This document shows positions 7,025 through 14,590 of a DNA stretch of 26,934 nucleotides, piece after piece. The DNA is from Firmicutes bacterium UBA7523. GTDB taxonomy: Bacteria > Bacillota > Dethiobacteria > Dethiobacterales > Dethiobacteraceae. A model generated the notes under the pieces. It did no database searches, was not told the origin of the DNA, and was given only the letters and a program-made list of their open reading frames with translations. Both the position numbers and the translations under genes were made by a program. Positions within the stretch are counted from its first letter, which is position 1, and every line of letters starts with the position of its first letter. The stretch spans positions 1-26,934 of the forward strand of contig DLMZ01000048.1 of assembly GCA_002479415.1 (NCBI GenBank), given 5' to 3'.

Positions 7025-7057
7025 GCTCCGGCGAAAAGCCGGGGCATTCTGTTTTTT
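7025..7057 (+). terminator. Riboswitch expression platform terminator
   Basis: GCTCCGGC (7025-7032) pairs with GCCGGGGC (7038-7045), 8 bp with one G-U, loop GAAAA. TTTTTT follows at 7052-7057. It ends 23 bases before the btuF start. A smaller AAACGA/TCGTTT hairpin at 6992-7008 lies between aptamer and terminator and may be part of the switch. Confidence 0.85.
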
Positions 7058-7080
7058 AAAAAGGATAGGAGATGAGCATT

Positions 7081-8004
7081 ATGAATGCTAAGAGAGTTTT
7101 GCCTATATTGTTTTTGGTTGTTTTATTTTTGTTAATGGGTTGCAACAGTTCAACGCTGACAGATGATGAATATTCATTTACACTCGTTGATGATATGAAT
7201 AGGGAAGTTGTTATAACTGGACGACCGAATAGAATTATTTCTCTTGCTCCAAGCAATACAGAGATTATATATGCGCTGGGGCTTGGCGAAAAAGTTGTGG
7301 GCGTAGATAATTATAGCGATTACCCGCTTGAAACAGAAAATATTAGTAAGGTGGGCGGTTTTGCAGATCCCAGTATTGAAAAGATTGTAAGTTTGTCGCC
7401 CGATTTAGTTTTTGCTGCCAATGCGCATGAGCAGTCAATTAAGCAGCTGGAAGAGATGGGGGTTAATGTGCTTGTTCTTAATGCTAAAAGCATAGAAGGT
7501 ATTTATGGTAATATTGAGCTTGTAGGCAAAGCCATGGGAGTACAGAATGAAGCAGTTGCTTTAATAGAGGATATGCGAGAGCGCATTGGAAGCATAAATG
7601 ATAAGCTGAAAGATATTCCTATGTCTGAAAGAGTGTGGGCTTATTACGAGGTTTATTCCGACCCTTTGATGACGGTGGGTCCCGCAACGTTTATCAATGA
7701 AATTCTGGAAACAGCCGGAGGGCGAAACATTGCTTATGACGCAGTTACAGATTATCCAAAAATTAGCGCCGAAGTAATTGTAGACAGAAACCCCGAGGTC
7801 ATAATCTTCCCGGCTTTTCACGGAACTTCCTCTTTCACGGTGGAAAAAGTAACTTCCAGGGACGGATGGCAAAGTGTTAACGCTGTTAACAGCGGTCGTG
7901 TCTACGGCATAGACGCTAATATTATTTCACGTGCTGGCCCGCGTGTTGCAGAAGCCGTTGAGGTGTTGGCGAAAATGATGTATCCGGATGTTTTTGAGCA
8001 GTAA
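7081..8004 (+). CDS. btuF: Cobalamin ABC transporter substrate-binding lipoprotein (307 aa)
   Basis: A class III periplasmic-binding protein of the BtuF/FhuD type, anchored outside the membrane, that captures corrinoids for the BtuC-BtuD permease. The signal is MNAKRVLPILFLVVLFLLMGC with lipobox ending at C21. Family hallmarks are DDMNREVVI, RIISLAPSNTEIIYALGLG and VGGFADPSIEKIVSLSPDLVFA. ATG 7081 is chosen because GGATAGGAG at 7063-7071 is 9 bases upstream; the ATG at 7072 touches it. The cobalamin riboswitch upstream makes B12, rather than haem or siderophore, the likely ligand. Confidence 0.93.
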   Translation: MNAKRVLPILFLVVLFLLMGCNSSTLTDDEYSFTLVDDMNREVVITGRPNRIISLAPSNTEIIYALGLGEKVVGVDNYSDYPLETENISKVGGFADPSIEKIVSLSPDLVFAANAHEQSIKQLEEMGVNVLVLNAKSIEGIYGNIELVGKAMGVQNEAVALIEDMRERIGSINDKLKDIPMSERVWAYYEVYSDPLMTVGPATFINEILETAGGRNIAYDAVTDYPKISAEVIVDRNPEVIIFPAFHGTSSFTVEKVTSRDGWQSVNAVNSGRVYGIDANIISRAGPRVAEAVEVLAKMMYPDVFEQ

Positions 8005-8022
8005 AGTGGTAGGTGAGTGCTA

Positions 8023-9081
8023 ATGGAGAGAGTTAGTGTTGAAAGTACCTGTTGTTCAGAAGGCAGCTTGTCTGTTTTGCGTCAGAAAAGGAAAAAAGCG
8101 AGGTTATTGCTATTTACTTTGTTTGCTGCTTTGCTTCTGGTTATGGTTTTAGCAATTCGCTGTGGAGCGGTTGATATTCCCTTTTCGGCGATGTTTTTGG
8201 GTGACGGCTCCGTGAGCTACAATATATTGTTAAGACTAAGGCTACCTCGCGTAATTTTGGCTGCCTTGGCAGGGGCTTCGCTCGCAGTTGCCGGCGCAAC
8301 TTTTCAGGCTTTATTTCGTAACCCCATGGCAGATCCATATATTATCGGAGTTTCTTCCGGCGCGTCTTTGGGAGCGGTGTTGGCAATTGTGCTTTCGCTT
8401 AGTTTTTCCTTTTTGGGCGTAGGGGCAATACCGCTGTTGGCTTTTGCTGCGGCCATGATGACAGCGCTTATGGTATTTAACTTAGCAAAGGTTGGGGATA
8501 CTGTATCACCTTTAACACTATTGTTGGCAGGTATTGCGGCAGGGTCCTTTCTTTCGGCAATAGTATCGCTGCTAACATATTTTGCCGGCGAAAAGCTGCA
8601 TCAGGTTATTTTTTGGCTAATGGGAGGGTTTAGTGGTGCTACCTGGGCAGGTATCCGCCTTGCTTTTCCTTACTTTTTATTGGGGACAACAGTCATATAT
8701 CTTCATGCACGTTTTTTAAACTGCATGCTTTTAGGTGAAGAAACAGCGACACATTTGGGAATTGAAGTGGAGCGAGTGAAAAAGACATTATTGGCGGCAG
8801 CTTCCTTGCTGACGGCTATTGCTGTGGCAACCAGCGGCCTTATAGGGTTTGTGGGGCTTATTGTTCCGCATGTTATCCGATTACTTGTTGGTCCTGATCA
8901 CCGCACGTTAGTTCCTGCTTCTGCCCTTGGAGGAGCTATTTTGATGGTAACTGCTGATGCTGTAGCAAGAACGGTTTTAGCTCCAACGGAGCTGCCGGTG
9001 GGCTTAGTTACAGCTTTGGGGGGCGCTCCCTTTTTTATTTATCTGTTACGTAACAGAAAGAAAATTAAGCATTTTATTTAG
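8023..9081 (+). CDS. btuC: Cobalamin ABC transporter permease, FecCD family (352 aa)
   Basis: A multi-spanning membrane protein forming the translocation channel for corrinoids. About nine to ten hydrophobic segments follow a basic cytoplasmic tail with RQKRKKAR. Family signatures are RLPRVILAALAGASLAVAG, NPMADPYIIGVSSGASLGAV, and near the C-terminus GLIGFVGLIVPHVIRLLVGP and ELPVGLVTALGGAPFFIYLL. ATG 8023 follows AGGTGAG at 8011-8017. It lies 18 bases after btuF and 10 before the ATPase gene, so the three are surely one operon. The N-terminal tail of about 30 residues, with a CC pair, is a little longer than usual. Confidence 0.93.
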   Translation: MERVSVESTCCSEGSLSVLRQKRKKARLLLFTLFAALLLVMVLAIRCGAVDIPFSAMFLGDGSVSYNILLRLRLPRVILAALAGASLAVAGATFQALFRNPMADPYIIGVSSGASLGAVLAIVLSLSFSFLGVGAIPLLAFAAAMMTALMVFNLAKVGDTVSPLTLLLAGIAAGSFLSAIVSLLTYFAGEKLHQVIFWLMGGFSGATWAGIRLAFPYFLLGTTVIYLHARFLNCMLLGEETATHLGIEVERVKKTLLAAASLLTAIAVATSGLIGFVGLIVPHVIRLLVGPDHRTLVPASALGGAILMVTADAVARTVLAPTELPVGLVTALGGAPFFIYLLRNRKKIKHFI

Positions 9082-9091
9082 GGGGTGGGTC

Positions 9092-10363
9092 ATGCCGGAA
9101 GTGTTGTTGTCTGTCCACGGTGTTAACTACAGCTATGACTCTTCGCTTGCTTTGGATGGATTGTCCTTTGATGTGCAGCAGGGGGAGATGGTTGCGATTG
9201 TAGGCCCTAACGGGTGCGGCAAATCTACACTGTTAAAGTGTATGAGTAAGGTTTTGCGTCCCCAGGCAGGGGCTGTTTTCCTGGACAAGCAGGATATTCG
9301 TACTTTAATTGCCAAAGATGTGGCAAAAATGCTGGCAGTTGTTCCCCAGGAGACTATGCTAGAGTTTGACTTTAGTGTTGCGGAAGTAGTATTAATGGGG
9401 CGGCAGCCTTATTTGGGGCTTTTAAAGAGGGAAGGGAAAAAGGATCTATCTATGGTACGCCAGGCGTTGGAATTGACTTCCACGTTACACTTAGCAGATC
9501 GTAACGTCCATTCCTTAAGCGGCGGAGAGCGGCAGAGGGTGGTTATTGCCAGAGCGTTAGCTCAAGAGCCGCAGATAATATTACTGGATGAGCCTACGTC
9601 ACATCTGGATATTAATTTCCAGTCAGAAATATTAAGTGTTCTAGATGAACTAAATAAGAAGCATAAAATCACCATAATTGCAGTTATGCATGATTTAAAC
9701 ATGGCTGCTCAGTATTTCTCCAGGATGATGCTTTTGTCCGGAGGTAAAATTATGATGGTGGGCACTCCAGAAATGGTGCTTACTGCTCCCAACATTAAAG
9801 AAGCGTATGGGTGTGATGTATTGGTTGAGCGACGTCATGCTTGCAGCCACTTGTTTATTTCGCCACTGCTTAGTCCGCATAAAAATGTGCGCGGCGAAAG
9901 CGGAGTCAAGGTCCATCTTGTTTGCGGCGGCGGGACCGGATCTTCTTTGCTCTGTGCCATGTATGCTTATGGCTGGTCGGTAACGGCGGGAGTATTGAGT
10001 CAAGGGGACAGTGATTGGGAGCAGGCTCATCTTCAAGGGATAGAAGTGGTAGATGTCCCTCCTTTTGCATTGCCTGGGGATGATGAATTTGAACGTAACC
10101 TTAATTTAATGAGAAATGCTGATTTAGTTGTTTTGTCGGCTGTTCCCTTTGGCCGGGGCAATTTACAAAACCTTTATGCTGTTAAAGAAGCTCAAGCAGA
10201 GAATGTGCCAGTTTTTGTGGTAGATAGTGTGCCTGTGGACAAACGTGACTACACAGGAGGGGAGGCATCCTGCCTTTACCGTGGCATACTGCAGGACGGT
10301 GCCTGCGTACTAAAGGACGAAAAAGAGCTTTTTGAGGCATTTAATGGAAGAGAAGGAAGGTAG
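9092..10363 (+). CDS. btuD: Cobalamin ABC transporter ATPase with extra C-terminal domain (423 aa)
   Basis: Residues 1 to about 255 are a complete ABC ATPase: Walker A GPNGCGKST with K44, Q-loop VVPQET, signature LSGGE at 142-146, Walker B ILLDEP with D166-E167, and the switch histidine in AVMHDLN. It powers corrinoid import through BtuC. The usual BtuD/FecE length is about 255, so some 150 residues are extra. From G271 on it reads VHLVCGGGTGSSLL, later GVLSQGDSDWE, ADLVVLSAVPFGRGNL and VPVFVVDSV. This alternating strand-helix pattern with a glycine-rich first turn looks Rossmann-like. It may bind a nucleotide or a corrinoid intermediate, but I cannot name the family. It does not show motifs I associate with CbiZ. 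The gene ends 11 bases before the next start. Confidence 0.9.
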   Translation: MPEVLLSVHGVNYSYDSSLALDGLSFDVQQGEMVAIVGPNGCGKSTLLKCMSKVLRPQAGAVFLDKQDIRTLIAKDVAKMLAVVPQETMLEFDFSVAEVVLMGRQPYLGLLKREGKKDLSMVRQALELTSTLHLADRNVHSLSGGERQRVVIARALAQEPQIILLDEPTSHLDINFQSEILSVLDELNKKHKITIIAVMHDLNMAAQYFSRMMLLSGGKIMMVGTPEMVLTAPNIKEAYGCDVLVERRHACSHLFISPLLSPHKNVRGESGVKVHLVCGGGTGSSLLCAMYAYGWSVTAGVLSQGDSDWEQAHLQGIEVVDVPPFALPGDDEFERNLNLMRNADLVVLSAVPFGRGNLQNLYAVKEAQAENVPVFVVDSVPVDKRDYTGGEASCLYRGILQDGACVLKDEKELFEAFNGREGR

Positions 10364-10374
10364 GAGGTATAATA

Positions 10375-11031
10375 ATGACTGTGAAAGAATTTTCATTTTT
10401 CTGTTCATGGAGCGGCGGCAAGGACTCTTGCCTTGCTTTTTATCATGCTGTTTTAGCGGGAGGCAAGCCTTTTGGTTTGTTTACCGCTCTTAGAGAGGGC
10501 GGTGAGTATAGCGGTTCTCATGGATTGCCAGCTAGTGTAATTCAGCGCCAAGCTGAATTAATAGGAGTACCGCTTCTTGCAAAAGTGATGAAAAAGGGAA
10601 GGTATACTGAAGATTTTGCCGCAGTGCTGGATAGCTATAAAGAAAAGGGGGTCGACACGGGGGTCTTTGGTGATATTGATGTTGAGGAGCATCGTGCATG
10701 GGTTGAGGATGTTTGCTCTTCTGCTGGAATTAGGCCTCTATTACCACTTTGGCAGTGGGAGAGGGCTGAGCTTTTGGAAAGCTTTTTGAACAACGGGTTT
10801 AAAGCTATGATAGTTTCTGTGAGGGATAAAGTGATGGACAAGAGTTATTTAGGTGAAATGCTTGACTGGCAACTGGTGAGGGAGCTTGAAAAAAGAAACA
10901 TTGATCCTTTGGGGGAGCGGGGAGAGTTTCATACGGTAGTAACCGACGGGCCTCTTTTTTCCTCGCCGCTGCCGCTGCAAAGAAAGGGGCAGGTTTTTCG
11001 TGATAGGTACTGGTTTGAGGTTTGCGAGTAA
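10375..11031 (+). CDS. DUF71/COG2102 (Dph6-type) ATP pyrophosphatase, B12-salvage subgroup (218 aa)
   Basis: A PP-loop (N-type ATP pyrophosphatase) enzyme with SGGKDS at residues 13-18, followed by HGLPASVIQRQAELIGVPL and GVFGDIDVEEH, which match the Dph6/MJ0570 family. In archaea and eukaryotes, relatives amidate diphthine on elongation factor 2. Bacteria lack diphthamide, and published comparative genomics (de Crecy-Lagard and co-workers) assigned a bacterial DUF71 subgroup to B12 salvage because it clusters with btuFCD. This gene has exactly that context. An adenylating step in corrinoid side-chain remodelling is plausible but unproven. AGGAGGT at 10362-10368 gives a strong start at ATG 10375. 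Confidence 0.88.
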   Translation: MTVKEFSFFCSWSGGKDSCLAFYHAVLAGGKPFGLFTALREGGEYSGSHGLPASVIQRQAELIGVPLLAKVMKKGRYTEDFAAVLDSYKEKGVDTGVFGDIDVEEHRAWVEDVCSSAGIRPLLPLWQWERAELLESFLNNGFKAMIVSVRDKVMDKSYLGEMLDWQLVRELEKRNIDPLGERGEFHTVVTDGPLFSSPLPLQRKGQVFRDRYWFEVCE

Positions 11032-11055
11032 TAGTATTTAAGGGTGGTGAATTTT

Positions 11056-11967
11056 GTGGAAGGGTACTTAGTCCTTGGAGTAATTGTAATTTTTTTGCTG
11101 GTTGCTTTCTTGCACTTTTTGAAGGGCAAGGAAGAGATGATAAAAGTAATCCCTTGTGATGGGGATAAGTTCCACTGGCCATATTATCTTTATTTTCCTA
11201 AAACAAAAGATTATAAAAACACACTGCTGGTTTATCCAAACAATACCGGCAAAGAAAACGATTGGCTAGAGGTCCATGATGCTTTGGCCCGGCATAAAGC
11301 GGCAGAGATAATGCCTCTTGTGGAACGCCTTGGAACTATCCTTCTCGTCCCTGTTTTCCCCAGGCCTAAAAAACACTGGCGCTTGTACACACATGCCTTA
11401 AACAGAGATGCTCTTTTGACAAAGATACCGGGGTTAGAAAGGGTAGACTTGCAATTAATTGAGATGATTGCGGACGCAAGGAAGCGGCTCGCTGTAAAAG
11501 GCATTGAGGTGGAGGAAAAGGTGCTGATGCTCGGGTTTTCCGCATCGGGGATGTTTTCAAACAGGTTCACATTTCTACATCCTGAGAAAGTCAAGGCTGC
11601 TGCTATAGGGGCTCCCGGTGGATGGGCTGTAGCTCCCCTAGGAGAATGGGAGGGTGAAATGCTTCCATACCCGGTGGGAACGGGCGACTTTAAAGACACC
11701 TTTGGGTACGAAGCAAACTTGGAGGCAATAAAAAAAGTGCCCCTGTTCTTCTTTTTGGGAGACAGGGACACAAACGATTTTTTTGGCAATAACAATCAGG
11801 TTAATAAATATTTTGGCGCAACGCCTGCTTTGAGATGGCCTTATTCAGAACAGATATATGCCGCAAGCGGAACGAACAGCAAATTTTCCTTGTATCCGGG
11901 AGTCGGGCATTATGTATCTGCAGATATGCTGAATGATATTGAAAAATTTCTTTCCTTATATATTTAG
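11056..11967 (+). CDS. Membrane-anchored alpha/beta hydrolase, PHB-depolymerase/esterase-like (303 aa)
   Basis: One hydrophobic segment (YLVLGVIVIFLLVAFLHFL) at residues 3-22 anchors the protein, with the hydrolase domain probably outside. LLVYPNNTG starts the domain. A nucleophile elbow GFSASG at 160-165 (S162) resembles the GLSAGG of polyhydroxybutyrate depolymerases and feruloyl esterases. GDRDTND around D236-D241 supplies the acid and PGVGHYV the base, H285. The substrate is unknown. GTG 11056 is preferred, with AAGGGTGGT at 11040-11048; GTGs at 11044 and 11047 are in frame but overlap that site. It follows the DUF71 gene by 24 bases with no terminator, so it may belong to the B12 operon, though a link to corrinoids is not evident from its fold. 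Its stop overlaps the convergent CBS gene by 4 bases. Confidence 0.78.
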   Translation: MEGYLVLGVIVIFLLVAFLHFLKGKEEMIKVIPCDGDKFHWPYYLYFPKTKDYKNTLLVYPNNTGKENDWLEVHDALARHKAAEIMPLVERLGTILLVPVFPRPKKHWRLYTHALNRDALLTKIPGLERVDLQLIEMIADARKRLAVKGIEVEEKVLMLGFSASGMFSNRFTFLHPEKVKAAAIGAPGGWAVAPLGEWEGEMLPYPVGTGDFKDTFGYEANLEAIKKVPLFFFLGDRDTNDFFGNNNQVNKYFGATPALRWPYSEQIYAASGTNSKFSLYPGVGHYVSADMLNDIEKFLSLYI

Positions 11968-12443
11968 CACTGTTTTCTATTAGCCATATATTTAATTAAA
12001 TCAGCACGGGAGATAATCCCCACGACGCGGTTATCACAGTCTACTACAGGCAACCTGTTAATATTGCGCTTGTTCATTATTTGGGCCGCCTCGCTAGCGG
12101 TGGAATCATCTTTTACCGTTATTACATTTTTAGTAATAATCTTTTCAATTTGAGTAGTTGACAACCGTTCTATTCCTTTGCGCAGAGCAATCATATCTGT
12201 TAAATTGGCATGAGGGGATACCCAGCCATAAACATCATACAACGGCACAACGTTTAACCTCTCCGAATAACGAATAACATCGGTTTCTGAAAAAATACCT
12301 GTTAGTCTGCCGTCTTCGTCCACAACCGGTAACCCGCTAAACTTGTGCTTAGATAAAATATCAACAGCTTCTTGCAATGTTTTATTTTTGTTTACGCTCA
12401 CTACAGGGGTAGACATAATTTGGCTTACTGTAGTATCTGCCAT
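11964..12443 (-). CDS. Tandem CBS-domain protein (159 aa)
   Basis: A stand-alone Bateman module. CBS 1 covers about residues 8-65 (IMSTPVVSVNKNKTLQEAVDILSKHKFSGLPVVDEDGRLTGIFSETD). CBS 2 covers about 100-155 (ITKNVITVKDDSTASEAAQIMNKRNINRLPVVDCDNRVVGIISRADLI). Such pairs bind adenine nucleotides and report energy state or regulate a partner. No other domain is fused, so the partner is not known. A connecting stretch of about 35 residues (VVPLYDVYGWVSPHANL) is typical of such single-unit CBS proteins. GGGAGG upstream on the - strand supports the ATG at 12443. It is convergent with the hydrolase gene and divergent from metG. Confidence 0.9.
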   Translation of the reverse strand: MADTTVSQIMSTPVVSVNKNKTLQEAVDILSKHKFSGLPVVDEDGRLTGIFSETDVIRYSERLNVVPLYDVYGWVSPHANLTDMIALRKGIERLSTTQIEKIITKNVITVKDDSTASEAAQIMNKRNINRLPVVDCDNRVVGIISRADLIKYMANRKQC

Positions 12444-12542
12444 AATATTTCCTCCCAGTCTATGATATTTAATTTAAAGATGGTTGTTACTGTAGTTTTA
12501 TTCAACAAGAGCCTGTGTGTTTCCTCCCAGGCGTAAAATCTA

Positions 12543-12558
12543 AAAAGCATGTGCTTTT
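12543..12558. repeat. Short inverted repeat before the metG promoter
   Basis: AAAAGCA-TG-TGCTTTT, 7-bp arms, ending 3 bases before the metG -35. It could be an operator, or chance in AT-rich DNA. It has no T run that would make it a terminator. Confidence 0.4.
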
Positions 12559-12560
12559 AA

Positions 12561-12590
12561 TTGCTTAAGGGGCAACTGTTTTGGTATAAT
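12561..12590 (+). promoter_or_regulatory. metG promoter
   Basis: TTGCTT at 12561-12566 and extended TGGTATAAT with TATAAT at 12585-12590, spacing 18. The start codon is 36 bases downstream. No T-box leader is present. Confidence 0.65.
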
Positions 12591-12625
12591 CAAGTAAGTC
12601 TATTTAAAAGCAAGGGAGATACTAA

Positions 12626-14590
12626 GTGAAGAAAAAAACGTTTTATATTACCACACCGATTTATTACCCAAGTGACAAATTACATATCGGTCACTCTTAC
12701 ACTACAGTTGCTGCCGATGCCATGGCGCGATTTAAAAGACTTACAGGGCATGATGTATATTTTCTTACCGGGACCGATGAGCACGGACAAAAAATGGAAC
12801 GGCGTGCAGTTGAAGCGGGGAAAGAACCGCAAGTGTTTGTTGATGAAATTGTTGCCTGGATTCAGAAGCTTTGGGGGATCATGGATATTTCCTACGATGA
12901 CTTTATCCGAACAACAGAAAAGCGTCATAAAGATTCTGTGCAGAAAATTTTTTCTAAATTTGTTGAGCAGGGAGACATCTATAAATCTAAATATGAAGGA
13001 TGGTACTGTACTCCCTGTGAAGCCTTTTGGACAGAGCGGCAATTGGAAGGAGATTGTTGTCCTGATTGTAAGCGGCCTGTGGAAATGGTGGCAGAAGAGA
13101 GCTATTTTTTCAAGATGTCAAAGTATGCCGACCGACTGATGGATCATATCGAAAAACACCCGGAGTTTATTCAACCTGTTTCACGTAAGAACGAAATGAT
13201 AAACAACTTTTTAAAGCCGGGATTGGAGGATTTGTGTGTCTCCCGAACCACATTCCGGTGGGGAGTGCCAGTTCCGTCTGATGAAAAGCATGTAGTCTAT
13301 GTTTGGCTGGATGCGCTGACTAACTATGTTACAGCACTTGGATACTTGTCTGATGATGAGGAAAAAATGCACAAATATTGGCCTGCCGATGTTCAGTTAA
13401 TTGGCAAGGAAATTGTTCGCTTTCATACAATTTACTGGCCTATTTTCCTGATGGCTCTGGGCTTGGAGCTGCCGAAAAAGGTATTTGGACATGGCTGGCT
13501 TCTTCTTGAGGAAGGGAAAATGTCAAAGTCTAAAGGGAATGTAATTGATCCCGAGGTTTTGGTAGAAAGGTACGGTTCAGATGCTATAAGGTATTTCCTG
13601 CTGCGGGAAATTCCATTTGGTGCTGATGGCCATTTTAGCGAAGACGCGTTGATTCAGCGCTTGAATTTTGATTTGGCTAATGACTTGGGTAACCTATTGA
13701 ACCGGACATTGGCCATGCTGCAAAAATATTATGACGGTATTGCGCCTGCGCACGGAGCAGTAGAAAGCCTTGATAATGAGCTGATAAGCATGGCCCTTGA
13801 CCTGCCGGGCAAGATGGAGCAGTTAATGGATGAATTGCTTTTCTCCAATGCTCTTACCGAACTGTGGAGATTTATCAGCCGAGCGAACAAATATATAGAC
13901 GAGGCTTCACCCTGGACGTTAGCTAAAGAAGGCAGGCGCGACCGATTGGATACAGTGATGTATAATTTGCTGGAAAGCATTCGTATTGTTTCTGTGCTTC
14001 TGCAGCCCTTTATGCCGCAAACTCCTGAAAAAGTTTGGATGCAGCTGGGAATTATTGATAATCCAGATCTGCACACCTGGGACAGCATTGGGCAGTTTGG
14101 ACAGTTCCCAGCTGGTGTGGCTACTTCTGCCGGTTCCGTACTGTTTCCACGCTTGGAGTTGGTCGGAGAGGACCGGATCCCTGTGCGCCAGGCGACTAAA
14201 AAGGATAAGCCCAAACAAAAAGAGGAAAAAGCTAAGGAGGCTGAGAAAGTGGCTGAGACAGACGGCTTAATCAGCATTGATGAGTTTTCCCGCGTTGATT
14301 TGCGTTTAGCTTCCATTATTGAGGCTGAGAGAATTGAAGGTGCGGATAAACTATTAAAGCTTAGAGTAAGTCTAGGAGATGAAGAGCGTCAGGTTGTAGC
14401 AGGAATTGCCAAATACTATGCGCCTGAGCAATTGATTGGGAAAAACGTTGTTTTTGTGGCAAACTTAAAGCCTGCCAAGCTTAGGGGTATTCGTTCCGAA
14501 GGAATGCTGCTGGCGGCATCAGACGCTGAAGGAAATCTGGTGCTAACAACAACAGAGACTCCCATTGCTCCGGGCAGCAAGGTTAAATAA
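12626..14590 (+). CDS. metG: Methionyl-tRNA synthetase with C-terminal tRNA-binding domain (654 aa)
   Basis: It charges tRNA-Met with methionine. The class I signature HIGH is at residues 20-23 and KMSKS at 298-302. The connective peptide holds CTPC (128-131) and CPDC (145-148), a single zinc knuckle pair. The C-terminal ~100 residues from about 552 (DEFSRVDLRLASIIEAERIEGADKLLKL...NLKPAKLRGIRSEGM) are the EMAP-II/Trbp111-like dimerising tRNA-binding domain, joined by a Lys/Glu-rich linker. Length is normal for the Bacillus-type MetS. The GTG start follows AAGGGAGA at 12612-12619. Its stop overlaps the tatD start by one base (TAATG). Confidence 0.97.
   Translation: MKKKTFYITTPIYYPSDKLHIGHSYTTVAADAMARFKRLTGHDVYFLTGTDEHGQKMERRAVEAGKEPQVFVDEIVAWIQKLWGIMDISYDDFIRTTEKRHKDSVQKIFSKFVEQGDIYKSKYEGWYCTPCEAFWTERQLEGDCCPDCKRPVEMVAEESYFFKMSKYADRLMDHIEKHPEFIQPVSRKNEMINNFLKPGLEDLCVSRTTFRWGVPVPSDEKHVVYVWLDALTNYVTALGYLSDDEEKMHKYWPADVQLIGKEIVRFHTIYWPIFLMALGLELPKKVFGHGWLLLEEGKMSKSKGNVIDPEVLVERYGSDAIRYFLLREIPFGADGHFSEDALIQRLNFDLANDLGNLLNRTLAMLQKYYDGIAPAHGAVESLDNELISMALDLPGKMEQLMDELLFSNALTELWRFISRANKYIDEASPWTLAKEGRRDRLDTVMYNLLESIRIVSVLLQPFMPQTPEKVWMQLGIIDNPDLHTWDSIGQFGQFPAGVATSAGSVLFPRLELVGEDRIPVRQATKKDKPKQKEEKAKEAEKVAETDGLISIDEFSRVDLRLASIIEAERIEGADKLLKLRVSLGDEERQVVAGIAKYYAPEQLIGKNVVFVANLKPAKLRGIRSEGMLLAASDAEGNLVLTTTETPIAPGSKVK

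Noticed and set aside
12444..12625. T-box riboswitch before methionyl-tRNA synthetase gene
   Set aside because: The leader from the promoter to the GTG is only about 30 bases, and no T-box sequence or antiterminator fold is present.
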